Shown in pieces: positions 10,380 to 20,168 of a stretch of 64,000 bases of DNA (its first letter is position 1; every line of letters begins with the position of its first letter). The DNA is from Kazachstania africana CBS 2517 (lineage: Eukaryota > Ascomycota > Saccharomycetes > Saccharomycetales > Saccharomycetaceae), in the NCBI RefSeq assembly GCF_000304475.1, contig NC_018941.1, forward strand, positions 1,421,492 through 1,485,491, read 5' to 3'. A program made the position numbers and the translations under genes. A model generated the notes under the pieces. That model searched no databases, had not been told where the DNA came from, and saw only the letters and a list, made by a program, of their open reading frames with translations.

Positions 10380-10410
10380 TAGAACGATGAATCCCGTATA
10401 AACAATTTAA

Positions 10411-11908
10411 ACAATTGGAACTAAAAAAAGATAATATTAGCAAAAACGTTTTTATACGTATTTTCTTTTTGAAATTGAAGTGTAAATCGAAAGTGACGCT
10501 ATTAGCCATTGATATTGAATAAATAGATGAATGTGTGGCTTATTTGATTGCAAAATATAAGTAATTTGAGTACTTTCTGTTGTGTAAAAAAACATAAACT
10601 AGAGCAAAGCACTAAAAAAACTGTGGTACCATAGACTTATATTTATATGCTTTGACCTCAGTTGTCATGGTATTCACAAATATTCGTATTTTCAAAAGTA
10701 GAACCTCATTACTTGCCGTCGAGTAGCTTCTCCGATTTATGAGCAGCTTGGTAGTAGCGACAGTGCGTTTTGTCTCTCAAACGTCCAGCAATGAGAAGTC
10801 CTTCATTAAGTAAACATTCATTGTGCAAGACCAATACTGCGTGCTTGTCGTCGAGTGTTTCACTTGAAGCACTCTAAAGTAAAGTCAAATTTCACTAATT
10901 TTTAAAAGCGGAGGCGGCGTTCCTGAGACCACCGCGTACCATTTTAAAGTTACTCCGATTATTATCATCATCATCGCGTAGATCACTCAAAATGGTTAAT
11001 TACAGGCAATTCTAACGAGGAACCTTACTGAATTGGGCAGGTCGAGTTTGTGAGGCTGCACCGTTTCCCTGGAAGCACAGAGTGACTTAAACTTTAACTG
11101 ATATTTACGGAAGTGCCACCCTTACGATATTTTAGGGAAAGAAATCTCTATACCAACACAGAATGGTTGCCTTTGTCGACTACTCAGATGAGGAGACATC
11201 TACGTAGTTGGAGTCGCAGAAGGGGAGTGGAGGTCATTCGAGGCAGAAGTCCGAATTTGACCGTTTTTTGTTCCTGGACAAGTCGTTTTTCGACAGTGAC
11301 TTTTTGGGAAATCGGAGAGATATTCCAGGATTTCCAGAGAACTCTCGATGAGATATCAGAGTCCTATGGTGAGGATGGAGGACTGACAGAAAAAGGAGCG
11401 ACTGAATTGTTCCACTGGATTTCCACACAACTTTAAATGATGAGGGTCCCTATCTTAGTTTTTCTTGGAGACAGAAGCTATGCCAGTTATTCTCATAGTG
11501 ACAGTGTAATGGGGTCCAGATAAATCAAAGCAATTTTCATGGGCGAGCTATCAAAGGTCAAAACACTGAGTAAATCACACTTCTGTACTATTCCTTCAGA
11601 GAAACATACACAAAGATTTATAATTTGGTATGAGGGGCCTAGTACTAGGGCGTGAAACCAAACTCTTAGCTTTTTTTGTTTCATTTTCTTACTGCAATGA
11701 CTTATCAAAGGCATGGCGAAAATCCTGAGAAGTGTCCTTTCTCAATAATGTACGAATTTAGTCGCAAATAACTTCATTTCTTTGAGTACAAAACTTGTTG
11801 AGGCAAGTGGATGTGAATAATTAATCATCTCAGGTTTTTACATTGCATTACTTGAAGGTACTGAAGACTATGAAATATGACGGCTTTGTTACCCGGCCTC
11901 TCACTACA
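10411..11908. other. Long gap before RIX1, possible weak relic at 11164-11445
   Basis: There is no intact gene in this 1.5 kb. Between about 11164 and 11445 the plus strand shows protein-like peptides in two frames interrupted by stops, for example KSEFDRFLFLDKSFFDSDF. The longest open frame there (11113-11436) has no upstream ATG start. This could be a decayed gene, but I recognise no family. The rest holds nothing I can name. Confidence 0.35.
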
Positions 11909-11920
11909 GAAAATTTTTTT
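11909..11920. promoter_or_regulatory. RRPE-like element of RIX1
   Basis: GAAAATTTTTTT matches the core of the rRNA-processing element (consensus TGAAAAATTTT), bound by Stb3 in S. cerevisiae. It lies about 90 bp before the RIX1 ATG and 25 bp before a PAC box, the usual RRPE-PAC arrangement of ribosome-biogenesis genes. Confidence 0.65.
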
Positions 11921-11944
11921 ATTCGTGATACAATCATAAAAATC

Positions 11945-11956
11945 GCATCTCATCGC
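11945..11956 (-). promoter_or_regulatory. PAC box of RIX1
   Basis: On the minus strand this reads GCGATGAGATGC, containing the PAC core GCGATGAG recognised by Dot6/Tod6. It lies 54 bp upstream of the RIX1 ATG. Its presence fits RIX1 as a member of the ribosome-biogenesis regulon. Confidence 0.8.
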
Positions 11957-12009
11957 AAATTGAAACTAGGAAGAAGATAGCTGAGATATCTGCGAAGGGA
12001 CTACAAAGA

Positions 12010-14388
12010 ATGGCACAGGCAATATTACCTATTACCGTCATTGCCAAAAGGCTAGAATTGACTTCAGGCTATGAATTTCACACCATTTTGAAAACACTAA
12101 CGTCTCCAGAATATGTCAACGAACAACTTTTAAAATCCGAGCTAAATTTGTTAAACACAAAGATTTTGAAGTTACTACGCTCAGGTACTGATTTCGACGT
12201 TTGGAAAGGTTGTCATGTTGCCGCTGTTGTTTGCGCCTACAATCCTTTAATGCTGGTTTCATATGGGGGTCAATTCCTGTCCGCCATATATTCTAAATTG
12301 GAACAGAAGAGCAACTATTACTCGGTGGATAGAGCTACCCTCGAGTCAAATACTTTACTTGAAACTTTAATCTCAAGCACATCCATTTTAATGGATTTGA
12401 TGAGGAAGAAGCCCACTTTGTCCAGAGAAAGTTTAGTACCAAAACTTAAGGCAATTATTCCAACTCTAATCAATCTATGCCAAAGCTTACCAAAACTGTG
12501 CTTGCCTGTCTTGAAAACTTTGCTATTAGAACATTCTACTACTTTCAAGCCTTTTGCTAATAAGTATCGTACAATCCTAACCGGATTGATTACTGGATAC
12601 TATGCCCGCTTGGACAGAAACACGCAATTATTAATTTCTGATAATTACGCATATTTGCACCTCATCAAAATACAAGCCTCTCAATCCCAAAGTGAGACTG
12701 ATGTTCACCACAAGGCACATCGTGATGAAGCATGGAGAATGGGTTTACTTTCAATTTTGCTTCAATTCAAACCAATAGTAGAAATATGTGGAAATATCCT
12801 AGATTTTGATCAAGATAGTGACTTAGTAAAGTTGATTCAAAGTCTTCCTCGTGATTTATCTAAGGAAGACGACAATGCAGATCCAAGGAAAAAACTTATG
12901 GACTTCTTACCGGGCCTAAAAATCGATTTCAATGACGCATTGACACTGAACGATATTCCAGCCCGTTTGAACCTTCTAGTAGATTTGCTATCGTCCTTTA
13001 TCTCATTACCAACTCCGTACCCAGTTAGAGTTCCTATTGGTGCCATTAACTCAATATCCGAGGTTTTAGTTACAATGACACAGAAATATTTACCAATTAA
13101 ACGCGAACTCCGTCGTGACAATGAATTAACTTCCGTCATTAACCACATTTTACCTTGCATTCAATCCTGTGGTATTAACTTATGGACAGTCCTATTAAAC
13201 AACTATGGTAAATCATGCCTGTCATTTTCTGAAAATATTTTGGCCTCATTGAAGTTGTTCATCCCAGTGAAGCCAAAATCAAAAGATATCGACATTGCCA
13301 CATGTAAGTTACTAAAAACCGAATTTTTGAATACGTTTAAGTTAATAAATCTAATTTTAATACATTTGGGTCATCAGCTTAACGAAATCGACTCTATAAA
13401 CCAATTTATAGATATTTCATTAAAATTAACTGAAGATGACGAATTGGTAGACTCATTTTACAAGAACCAACAACAATTGAAATTAAAGAATAGCTCTACT
13501 GTCACTAACATGTCACAAAAAAAGAATCAGAAAAAGGATTCCAATACAGGCGCTTTATCAGATCTGTATACTCATCCTGATCGATTCAAGGTTTCTACAT
13601 CGATTGAATGGTACAATGAAATTAATAAATTTTTGTTCCATATCTTAAGTTACTGGAAGTTACCTTCTTCTCAACAAGTGAAAATTTTAAGATATATTAT
13701 TTCAAAATCATTAATCTTGAAAAGCAAGTTAAATTACATTCCAGAAAGTTTTGTGAAATTGTTGAGACTTGTTGTAATCAATCCTGGTAATGAACGTATT
13801 TCTATTTTACCAATTGCAGTATCCCTATTGAAAGATTGTAGCGATGAGGTGTTTGATTTAGCTATTCATCCTAGATTGCCAATGTCAATCATTCACAGCG
13901 TTACAGCTGCTACTGTTCATAATAATGAGTATCTCGAAGTTACTGAAGAAGAGCCAACTGTCACTTCTAAATTTGAAATGTCCAGTTCAATATTAGAGGA
14001 AAAAGAAGTGATCGAGGTTCCAAAATCTGTAGCGAGAAGTTCTGCTATGACTACCAAGAGCAAAGTTCATGCGGATCCTTCTTCCAACCATAGAATCACT
14101 GAAGATGTGAAATATGAGAAAAGCGTACTCAAAACTTACGTTAATAGTGCTGTAGGAGAGGATAAAGTCAATAACGTAGCTTCGACAAAGAGAGCAAATA
14201 ATGAAGAAGAAAAACAAGATTTTAAAAGAGCCAAGGTTGAAGAGGGTGCTTCTACCAGCAATATCGAAGTTGTAGAAGGTGCCATTAAGGTACAACCTGA
14301 AAAGCAGGAAGAAAGTGGAGATGACGAAGATTCTGATTCAGATTTTGAAATTCCTGCCATCGAGCTCAGCGACGATGAAGATGAATGA
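12010..14388 (+). CDS. RIX1: Pre-60S assembly factor Rix1
   Basis: This 792-residue protein is the core of the Rix1-Ipi1-Ipi3 complex, which processes ITS2 pre-rRNA, binds pre-60S particles in the nucleoplasm and recruits the Rea1 ATPase. The N-terminal 600 residues are helical-repeat in character (RIX1/PELP1 type). The C-terminus is disordered and highly acidic, ending SDSDFEIPAIELSDDEDE. S. cerevisiae Rix1 has 763 residues and the same acidic tail. The locus is YHR197W by order. The start is the first ATG, 54 bp after a PAC box, so the 5' UTR is short. Confidence 0.96.
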   Translation: MAQAILPITVIAKRLELTSGYEFHTILKTLTSPEYVNEQLLKSELNLLNTKILKLLRSGTDFDVWKGCHVAAVVCAYNPLMLVSYGGQFLSAIYSKLEQKSNYYSVDRATLESNTLLETLISSTSILMDLMRKKPTLSRESLVPKLKAIIPTLINLCQSLPKLCLPVLKTLLLEHSTTFKPFANKYRTILTGLITGYYARLDRNTQLLISDNYAYLHLIKIQASQSQSETDVHHKAHRDEAWRMGLLSILLQFKPIVEICGNILDFDQDSDLVKLIQSLPRDLSKEDDNADPRKKLMDFLPGLKIDFNDALTLNDIPARLNLLVDLLSSFISLPTPYPVRVPIGAINSISEVLVTMTQKYLPIKRELRRDNELTSVINHILPCIQSCGINLWTVLLNNYGKSCLSFSENILASLKLFIPVKPKSKDIDIATCKLLKTEFLNTFKLINLILIHLGHQLNEIDSINQFIDISLKLTEDDELVDSFYKNQQQLKLKNSSTVTNMSQKKNQKKDSNTGALSDLYTHPDRFKVSTSIEWYNEINKFLFHILSYWKLPSSQQVKILRYIISKSLILKSKLNYIPESFVKLLRLVVINPGNERISILPIAVSLLKDCSDEVFDLAIHPRLPMSIIHSVTAATVHNNEYLEVTEEEPTVTSKFEMSSSILEEKEVIEVPKSVARSSAMTTKSKVHADPSSNHRITEDVKYEKSVLKTYVNSAVGEDKVNNVASTKRANNEEEKQDFKRAKVEEGASTSNIEVVEGAIKVQPEKQEESGDDEDSDSDFEIPAIELSDDEDE

Positions 14389-14494
14389 GTTAAAATACCC
14401 ATAATACTGTTTCATTTTCTTCCAATCATACATAACATTAGATTAACATAATTGTATATTATAAATTTTAAACTCCACAATAAAACAAATTTTC

Positions 14495-15463
14495 TTACAC
14501 CATAGTTGAAATTTTCTCTACTACAGCATCTTTAGTCTCCTGTGACAATGGCTTTGGACCGCTCATATATTGACTAAATAAGAATCTACCGACTAGAGGC
14601 TCTGTGACGAGACCCAAATCGAAAGTTTCTTTTGTCTTATTATTATAGTAGTAAAACTGAAGAGAACCATCTGCATTCAATTCCATGACCAAATCATCAT
14701 TTGGGGAAAAAGAACCCTTCTTGCTGTAACCCTTTCTTAATTGATCAATGCCTTTAGATAGAACTTCTTTATTGGCTTCAGCGTCAGGATGATTCCACAA
14801 AGTCTTGATTGTACTCTCTCTGACGAAAGTCAAATTGGTGGATTTGATGGGTGTTAGCTTAGCACACATTCTTATTCCACTATCCAGTAGATTTCTAATC
14901 AAAACAACTGATTTTACAGGATCTTCCAAGGCAAGTTTTACGTTCTCAGAATGTGATTTCTCTGGATCTGTATCAATAAAAGTCTTCTTGAGGAAATTTG
15001 AATTTAAAATTTTAGGAATCAATTTCATATCCTTATCAGCCGCATAAATGGCCAATCCATAGGCTTTAAAATTGATAAAAGTCACCGATCTAACACCGTG
15101 ACCCAGAAGAGAGTAGGTAGTCTTTAATGGGTACTGTGAAGGGCCAATCTGCGCCAAAAAAGGCTCGAGCTCTTCCGTTACACTAATAAATTGGGGTGCT
15201 TTCTGCATATAATTGTCACGATAATAAATATAACCCCATGCCAAGGCTGCACCAGATAATACTGCCAATGTTATTTTCTTTCCAGACATGGAAGAAGGTC
15301 TGTCGTTCATAGACTCGTCATTAGACTTGGATTTCACCGAAGAGGCTGGTTCCGTAGTACTTGCAAACCTTACCATGGATGCTCTCGTAAGTGTTTTGGT
15401 GGTCAACACCGGTGTCCTCTTAAGAAGGACATTTCTATTATTATTAAGTAACCTGCTTAGCAT
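14495..15463 (-). CDS. AIM18: Mitochondrial chalcone-isomerase-fold protein, AIM18/AIM46
   Basis: This 322-residue mitochondrial protein has a chalcone-isomerase-like fold of unknown function. The N-terminus (about 1-35) is basic and Ser/Thr-rich like a presequence. A membrane segment lies at about 64-81, and the isomerase-like domain fills about 110-322 (motifs FKAYGLAIYAADKD, LLDSGIRM, EPLVGRFLFSQY). S. cerevisiae has two adjacent relatives, AIM18 (YHR198C) and AIM46 (YHR199C). Only one gene is here, and it mixes features of both, so it may represent the state before that tandem duplication. The symbol AIM18 is therefore approximate. Confidence 0.9.
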   Translation of the reverse strand: MLSRLLNNNRNVLLKRTPVLTTKTLTRASMVRFASTTEPASSVKSKSNDESMNDRPSSMSGKKITLAVLSGAALAWGYIYYRDNYMQKAPQFISVTEELEPFLAQIGPSQYPLKTTYSLLGHGVRSVTFINFKAYGLAIYAADKDMKLIPKILNSNFLKKTFIDTDPEKSHSENVKLALEDPVKSVVLIRNLLDSGIRMCAKLTPIKSTNLTFVRESTIKTLWNHPDAEANKEVLSKGIDQLRKGYSKKGSFSPNDDLVMELNADGSLQFYYYNNKTKETFDLGLVTEPLVGRFLFSQYMSGPKPLSQETKDAVVEKISTMV

Positions 15464-15674
15464 TCTCGAATCAGTCTACTCGAATCAGTCTAGGTCCAAT
15501 AGCTGCACTCTGAGGAAAAAAGTATTAGTGATGTGACTGAAATGTGTCTATCCCGTATTATGATCCTCTCTCGCCTCTCACTAAATCATGAAAAAAAAAA
15601 AAAACAAGCGAGAGGTATAAAATACGCAGAAGAGGTGTGCTTATCACAATATGACCAAAACCAACACAAACGTC

Positions 15675-15982
15675 TCAAATGTTCCGCTCTTCTTCGAGGA
15701 CTTCTCTGATGGTCCTTCCATCAACCACTGCATTAAAATGATCCACCTGTTGCTTGGCCATTTCTTGCAATTGTTTGAAATGCTCTTTCCGTACCACTTC
15801 AAACTGAGCTTCCGTCTCGTTAACTGGATCAAAAAAGCGCCATGTTAGTATGACTGAGGGAGGGGATACCAGTGACAAAATCTGATGTAAAAAGAAAGAA
15901 GTATCTCTAACATACGCTTCGAATCCAATCGCTCCAGTAGTTTCTTCTTCAAGGCTCGCCTTTCTTCAATCGACAAGGCCAT
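15675..15982 (-). CDS. NBL1: Chromosomal passenger complex subunit Nbl1 (borealin-like), spliced
   Basis: Two exons on the minus strand, 15982-15916 and 15823-15675, give a 71-residue protein beginning MALSIEERRALKKKLLERLD and ending VLEEERNI. The 92-bp intron starts GTATGT (15915-15910), has a perfect TACTAAC branch site (15850-15844) and ends CAG (15826-15824). The product is short, charged and helical, as expected for the yeast borealin-like subunit that joins Ipl1 (Aurora B), Sli15 and Bir1 at the inner centromere and midzone. The position between AIM18/46 and RPN10 is that of S. cerevisiae NBL1 (YHR199C-A), which also has an intron. The frame upstream of this ATG is open only to a TAG 15 codons earlier. 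Confidence 0.9.
15824..15915 (-). other. NBL1 spliceosomal intron
   Basis: A 92-bp intron with donor GTATGT, branch site TACTAAC and acceptor CAG, about 18 bases from branch site to splice site. It interrupts codon 23 after its first base (phase 1). Splicing joins an AAG-C exon end to TT-AAC and keeps the frame open. Confidence 0.9.
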
Positions 15983-16198
15983 GTCAATATTCTTGTTCGT
16001 ATCAATCTTTTGTTGCAGCTCTTCTTCTAACTAATTGCAATTTTCAATCAGTTCGTTTTCTCGACGCCAAAAAACAAAAAATCAAAAAAAAAAAGTGAAA
16101 TTTCTCGGCTTCGCGTCGTCAGAAAAAAAAGTTATATTCAAATCGTTTGGAACGGAAATTTCACCTTGTTTTTTTCCAGCAGGAGGGAAGTAACCCAT

Positions 16199-16207
16199 TT
16201 TGCCACC
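16199..16207 (-). promoter_or_regulatory. PACE element (Rpn4 site) of RPN10
   Basis: The minus strand reads GGTGGCAAA, the exact proteasome-associated control element bound by Rpn4. It lies about 200 bp upstream of the RPN10 ATG, as in most yeast proteasome genes. Confidence 0.88.
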
Positions 16208-16407
16208 GCTAAGAATTGATTAGCTGTGATAATGTGAAGTGCAGTCAAACCATTTCTTAGTTGACAATCCCACATTAATCGAACATATTCTCTACACTTG
16301 TACCAATTAGTGCTATAATAGGTTACTTCGTTCAGCATTTTTTTCAATTTTGATTTTACATTTTTGGGACCTTTTATATCAGTTAGAACAATCATCCCCT
16401 TTTGATA

Positions 16408-17190
16408 ATGGTGCTAGAAGCAACAGTTTTGGTCATAGACAACTCAGAATACTCCAGAAATGGTGATTTCCCAAGGACAAGATTCGAAGCACAAATTGAT
16501 TCCGTAGAATATATTTTCCAAGCTAAACGTAATAGTAATCCCGAAAATACAGTTGGTTTAGTATCATCTGCTGGTTCAAATCCAAAAGTTTTATCCACAT
16601 TTACATCAGAATTCGGTAAAATCTTAGCAGGTTTGCACGACACAATAATCGAAGGATCTATACACCTCACTACAGCTATTCAAATTGCAGCATTAACTTT
16701 GAAACATCGTCAAAATAAAGTTCAACATGAAAGAATTGTCGTATTCATATGTAGTCCTATCACAGATGATAGGCAAGAATTGATTAAATTGGCCAAGAAA
16801 TTGAAGAAAAATAGCGTGACAGTAGACATAATCAATTTTGGTGAAGTTGAATCTAATACTGAAATCTTGGATGAATTCATTCAAACGGTAAATGCAGGCC
16901 AAGAAAATAGTAGTCATTTATTAACAGTAACACCAGGTCCAAGATTATTATACGAACATATTGCATCATCACCAATTATCCTCGAGGAAGGCACTATGGG
17001 TGTTCCAGGTGCTATGATGGGTGGATTTGGTGACGATGGTGCTAACTCATTCATGGACTTCGGTGTTGACCCATCTATGGACCCAGAATTAGCTATGGCT
17101 TTACGTCTCTCTATGGAAGAAGAACAACAAAGACAAGACAGATTAAGACAACAAGAACAACAGAACCAACCTAATGAAGAAGCTAAATAA
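16408..17190 (+). CDS. RPN10: 26S proteasome ubiquitin receptor Rpn10
   Basis: This 260-residue protein is the proteasome regulatory-particle subunit that binds polyubiquitin and sits at the lid-base junction. A von Willebrand A domain fills about residues 1-190, starting MVLEATVLVIDNSEYSRNGD with the DNSEYSRNGD metal-site-like loop. A ubiquitin-interacting motif follows at about 226-244 (DPELAMALRLSMEEE), then a Gln-rich tail. Start choice: the frame is open six bases further upstream only through TTG, while the ATG at 16408 gives exactly the conserved N-terminus. A PACE element lies upstream. The order matches YHR200W. Confidence 0.98.
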   Translation: MVLEATVLVIDNSEYSRNGDFPRTRFEAQIDSVEYIFQAKRNSNPENTVGLVSSAGSNPKVLSTFTSEFGKILAGLHDTIIEGSIHLTTAIQIAALTLKHRQNKVQHERIVVFICSPITDDRQELIKLAKKLKKNSVTVDIINFGEVESNTEILDEFIQTVNAGQENSSHLLTVTPGPRLLYEHIASSPIILEEGTMGVPGAMMGGFGDDGANSFMDFGVDPSMDPELAMALRLSMEEEQQRQDRLRQQEQQNQPNEEAK

Positions 17191-17276
17191 AATGGTAATT
17201 TTTTTTTAAAAAAAAATTAGATTATATACATCATTTTATATAAATATATGGCCGAAAAGTAAGATCCATGTACTCT

Positions 17277-18368
17277 TTATTTAGCTAATCTTTGAGCAGC
17301 TTTGATAACATCACCTAGAACACCAGCTGCGGTAACAGCAGAACCGGCACCTGCACCTTGAATGACAACTGGATTGGTATAACGTTTAGTCTTGATAGAA
17401 ATAACATTATCAGAGCCTTTTAATGAGGCAAATGGATGAGAATGCTCGTATTTTTCAATACCAACAGAAGCAGTCTTAGCTTTCAAATCAACTTTACCGA
17501 TGAATCTTAATACTTTATTTTCTTTAGCGGCTTCTTCCTTCAGTTTTCTCAATTCATCATCATAGTTTGGTAATTGTTCTAAAAATTCTGGAATAGACTG
17601 AACAGATTCTAATTGCTTAGGAACTAAAGAATGAACAGGGAATGCACTTGGATTTTCGATTGGTAAACCAGAAATTCTAGCCACAATAGTGACCTTTCTA
17701 GCAACATCTAAACCATTTAAATCGTCTCTTGGATCTGGCTCTGTGTAACCTAATTCTTTAGCTACTTTAACGACATCTGAAAATTTCACGTCATTCTTAG
17801 AGTCAATCGTGGAAAATTCGTTGAAGATGTATGATAAGGTACCTGAGAAAATACCTTCAATTTTTTCCACTTCATCGCCAGTTTGGATAATTTCTCTTAG
17901 GAAGCTAATAATAGGCAGACCAGCACCAACTGTAGCTTCATGGTAAACTAAACCGTCTGTTTGTTTACCTTCAAATAATTGTTGCCAGACTTTGAAATCG
18001 GATGAAAAAGCTTTCTTATTTGGAGTAGCAATGGAAATACCATTCTTGACAATTTCTGGGTAGAAGTCCGCAATGTATGCGCTTGAAGTGTTATCAACTA
18101 ATATAACAGGCAAAGGTGACTTCTTTAAAAAGTCAATAGTTTCAGGCAATGTCATAGTTTTATCCCCTGAAGCTGCAAGAGCTGCTTTCCAGTCGTTGTT
18201 CACAAATTCTAATGGTTTGAAATCTTTGGAGATCAATGATTGGTTGGCTTCAGCAACTAGTATCAAATTATATGATATAGATGTTTTCATGTCGACAATT
18301 TGGTCCAAAAAGGAGGCACCAACAACACCAGCACCAATAACGGCGACATTTACAGCTTTACCGGACAT
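17277..18368 (-). CDS. HOM6: Homoserine dehydrogenase
   Basis: This 363-residue cytosolic enzyme reduces aspartate semialdehyde to homoserine with NAD(P)H, the branch step to threonine and methionine. The Rossmann fold begins with VIGAGVVGASFLDQ (about residues 11-24). The catalytic region has TEPDPRDDLNGLDVARK, containing the Asp and Lys that in S. cerevisiae Hom6 are Asp219 and Lys223. The C-terminal GAGAGSAVTAAGVLGDV closes the nucleotide domain. The start is the ATG at 18368, matching the conserved N-terminus, and the frame extends only two codons further to a TTG. In S. cerevisiae HOM6 lies on chromosome X (YJR139C), so its place between RPN10 and PPX1 shows interleaving of sister regions. 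Confidence 0.98.
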   Translation of the reverse strand: MSGKAVNVAVIGAGVVGASFLDQIVDMKTSISYNLILVAEANQSLISKDFKPLEFVNNDWKAALAASGDKTMTLPETIDFLKKSPLPVILVDNTSSAYIADFYPEIVKNGISIATPNKKAFSSDFKVWQQLFEGKQTDGLVYHEATVGAGLPIISFLREIIQTGDEVEKIEGIFSGTLSYIFNEFSTIDSKNDVKFSDVVKVAKELGYTEPDPRDDLNGLDVARKVTIVARISGLPIENPSAFPVHSLVPKQLESVQSIPEFLEQLPNYDDELRKLKEEAAKENKVLRFIGKVDLKAKTASVGIEKYEHSHPFASLKGSDNVISIKTKRYTNPVVIQGAGAGSAVTAAGVLGDVIKAAQRLAK

Positions 18369-18691
18369 TTTCAATGGAAAATATTACACTTCTTCTTTAC
18401 AATGCCAAGAATTTAATATGTGATAGCACTCTTGCCATACCGTTTTATATAATCAATTCTCTCGACCACACTAAAGAAAAAGTTTCTATGCGTCATTCCT
18501 CAATACTTTCCAAAAAAAAAAAAAAAAGAAAAGAAGATACAAAAGAGTGGAGACCCATGCACCTCACCATATAAGCTGAAATATATTTCTGTATACTTCT
18601 CGATCACACTGGAGATGTTGATGCAAGCCCGATGAAACAGTTCAAAACGTACCATCTGTTGTCAATTTCTTACTAGATGATGACTACAGTG
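18369..18691. other. HOM6 promoter / downstream of PPX1
   Basis: This 0.3-kb region contains the HOM6 promoter. It has an A-rich run of about 15 (near 18512-18527). I found no exact Gcn4 site (TGACTC) although HOM6 is a Gcn4 target in S. cerevisiae. No gene is supported here. Confidence 0.55.
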
Positions 18692-19828
18692 TTAGTTCTT
18701 GCTGTAGGAGGCAAATGCATCTTTTAGAACTGGCACTACCTGCTTTCTGCTTGCAGCAAGATTCAATTGATTAAACCTCTTGAACTTCGACGTTGTGTTG
18801 GAGGCTACAACAGATACAGGTTCCAATTTTAATTCTTCTGAAATCTTGCTGATCAGTTCGCTTTGTAACTCCTGTTCGTCAGAAATAAATGCGATTTCTC
18901 TCTTAAATTGAGAGTCTTCCGAGAAGGAGGTCATAAGAACGAGAACATCTAAGCTATATTCACCTTTAAATTGAATACAAGCTTGAAGAAGTTCTGGATG
19001 CTGTTCCTGTAACCATTGCAACGGTTTGACTATTGATGCTACTCCCACAGTTACGTTTTCTTTGCCGTAATCCATGCTAGAGATGAAGTCAAATTGTTTA
19101 TAATCCTTTCTCAGAATGTCTCTCACAGAGAGCCCATAAATGTTGTTTTTTGCATGCTTCAATTGATAGAAAAATGAGTCCTTCTCAAAATTTGGCATAG
19201 CTTCTTGATATAATTTTAACATTTCTAGATCTTTAGATTCGACTTTGTATTGGAAGTTATTCGTATCGATAATAGCAGCACCTAAGCACAGTATTATAAC
19301 TTCCACCATTTGCGTCAGATCATGATGTAAATCATAGTACCAGTATCTGAACACTAGCGATGTACAACTACCGCAGGTTTCAATTGTTCTTGGATTAACA
19401 TCTAGATACAATTTTTGGTCCTCGTGATGATCAATTATCCCAATGACGTCGTCTATCAGGGATTTCATACCATTCATAACGTCATTATGGTCAACTAGTA
19501 CAGCTGCAACAGATTTATGGCATTCTGATTTCCAGAAATAAAGATCTTCAAGGAAGAACAATAGATCAGTGGTGATGTTTAGCTTGTCCAACACGAAGAT
19601 GACATCTCTTCGCAACAGTAAATCATTTTTCGGTATGCTGATAACGGGAAGTACAATTGAGTTGTCATTGGCATAATTCAAATATGAATATGAAATTGCG
19701 CTTGCAATGGAATCAAAGTCTGCTGCTTCGTTACCGCAGACAATCTTCAAAGAATTGGACTCTTTTAACAAACTTGGTACATGAGAGGTTTTCAAGGCCC
19801 TCAGGAAGTCCTTCAAAGTCAAAGCCAT
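18692..19828 (-). CDS. PPX1: Exopolyphosphatase (DHH family)
   Basis: This 378-residue enzyme removes terminal phosphates from inorganic polyphosphate, mainly in the cytosol. It is a DHH phosphoesterase: motif I NEAADFDSIASA (about residues 31-42) with the metal-binding Asp pair, motif II LVDHND, motif III GIIDHHEDQ (DHH), motif IV GAAIIDT, and a C-terminal DHHA2 domain ending ASRKQVVPVLKDA. S. cerevisiae Ppx1 has 397 residues. I place the start at the ATG at 19828; the frame extends 24 codons further only to a GTG, and the extra residues are not conserved. It is divergent from MGM101. The locus is YHR201C by order. Confidence 0.95.
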   Translation of the reverse strand: MALTLKDFLRALKTSHVPSLLKESNSLKIVCGNEAADFDSIASAISYSYLNYANDNSIVLPVISIPKNDLLLRRDVIFVLDKLNITTDLLFFLEDLYFWKSECHKSVAAVLVDHNDVMNGMKSLIDDVIGIIDHHEDQKLYLDVNPRTIETCGSCTSLVFRYWYYDLHHDLTQMVEVIILCLGAAIIDTNNFQYKVESKDLEMLKLYQEAMPNFEKDSFFYQLKHAKNNIYGLSVRDILRKDYKQFDFISSMDYGKENVTVGVASIVKPLQWLQEQHPELLQACIQFKGEYSLDVLVLMTSFSEDSQFKREIAFISDEQELQSELISKISEELKLEPVSVVASNTTSKFKRFNQLNLAASRKQVVPVLKDAFASYSKN

Positions 19829-20168
19829 CAGACGTACCCGGCAAAATTGTACTGGCTTTCCACTAGATGAGCTTATTATACTTTTTTTTTGGTCCCGCAC
19901 AATTTATGTTCTATCGATGCGCTTCATATTGATTAATATGCACCAAAGTCAATAAGAACAACATTGTAGAGGTTAACAATCCAGTTACTGAAACATCTTC
20001 GTAGAATCGAATTCGTGAAGATAATCTACGTTTACATTATCCCGGTTTTTCTTTTTGAGAACTTCAACGGAGACTGCAAATAAGACTTCCAGTGGAGAAC
20101 GTGCATTATTTCAACATACTGTTTTGATCAAGATCTTTAAATAAATTTTTTATCACTACTGAAAAAAT
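19829..20168. other. Divergent promoter region PPX1/MGM101
   Basis: This 340-bp region holds the divergent promoters of PPX1 and MGM101. I see no recognisable regulatory motif in it and no additional gene. Confidence 0.5.

Noticed and set aside
16138..16395. 85-codon minus-strand frame upstream of RPN10
   Set aside because: It covers the RPN10 promoter including the PACE element and has no conserved feature.
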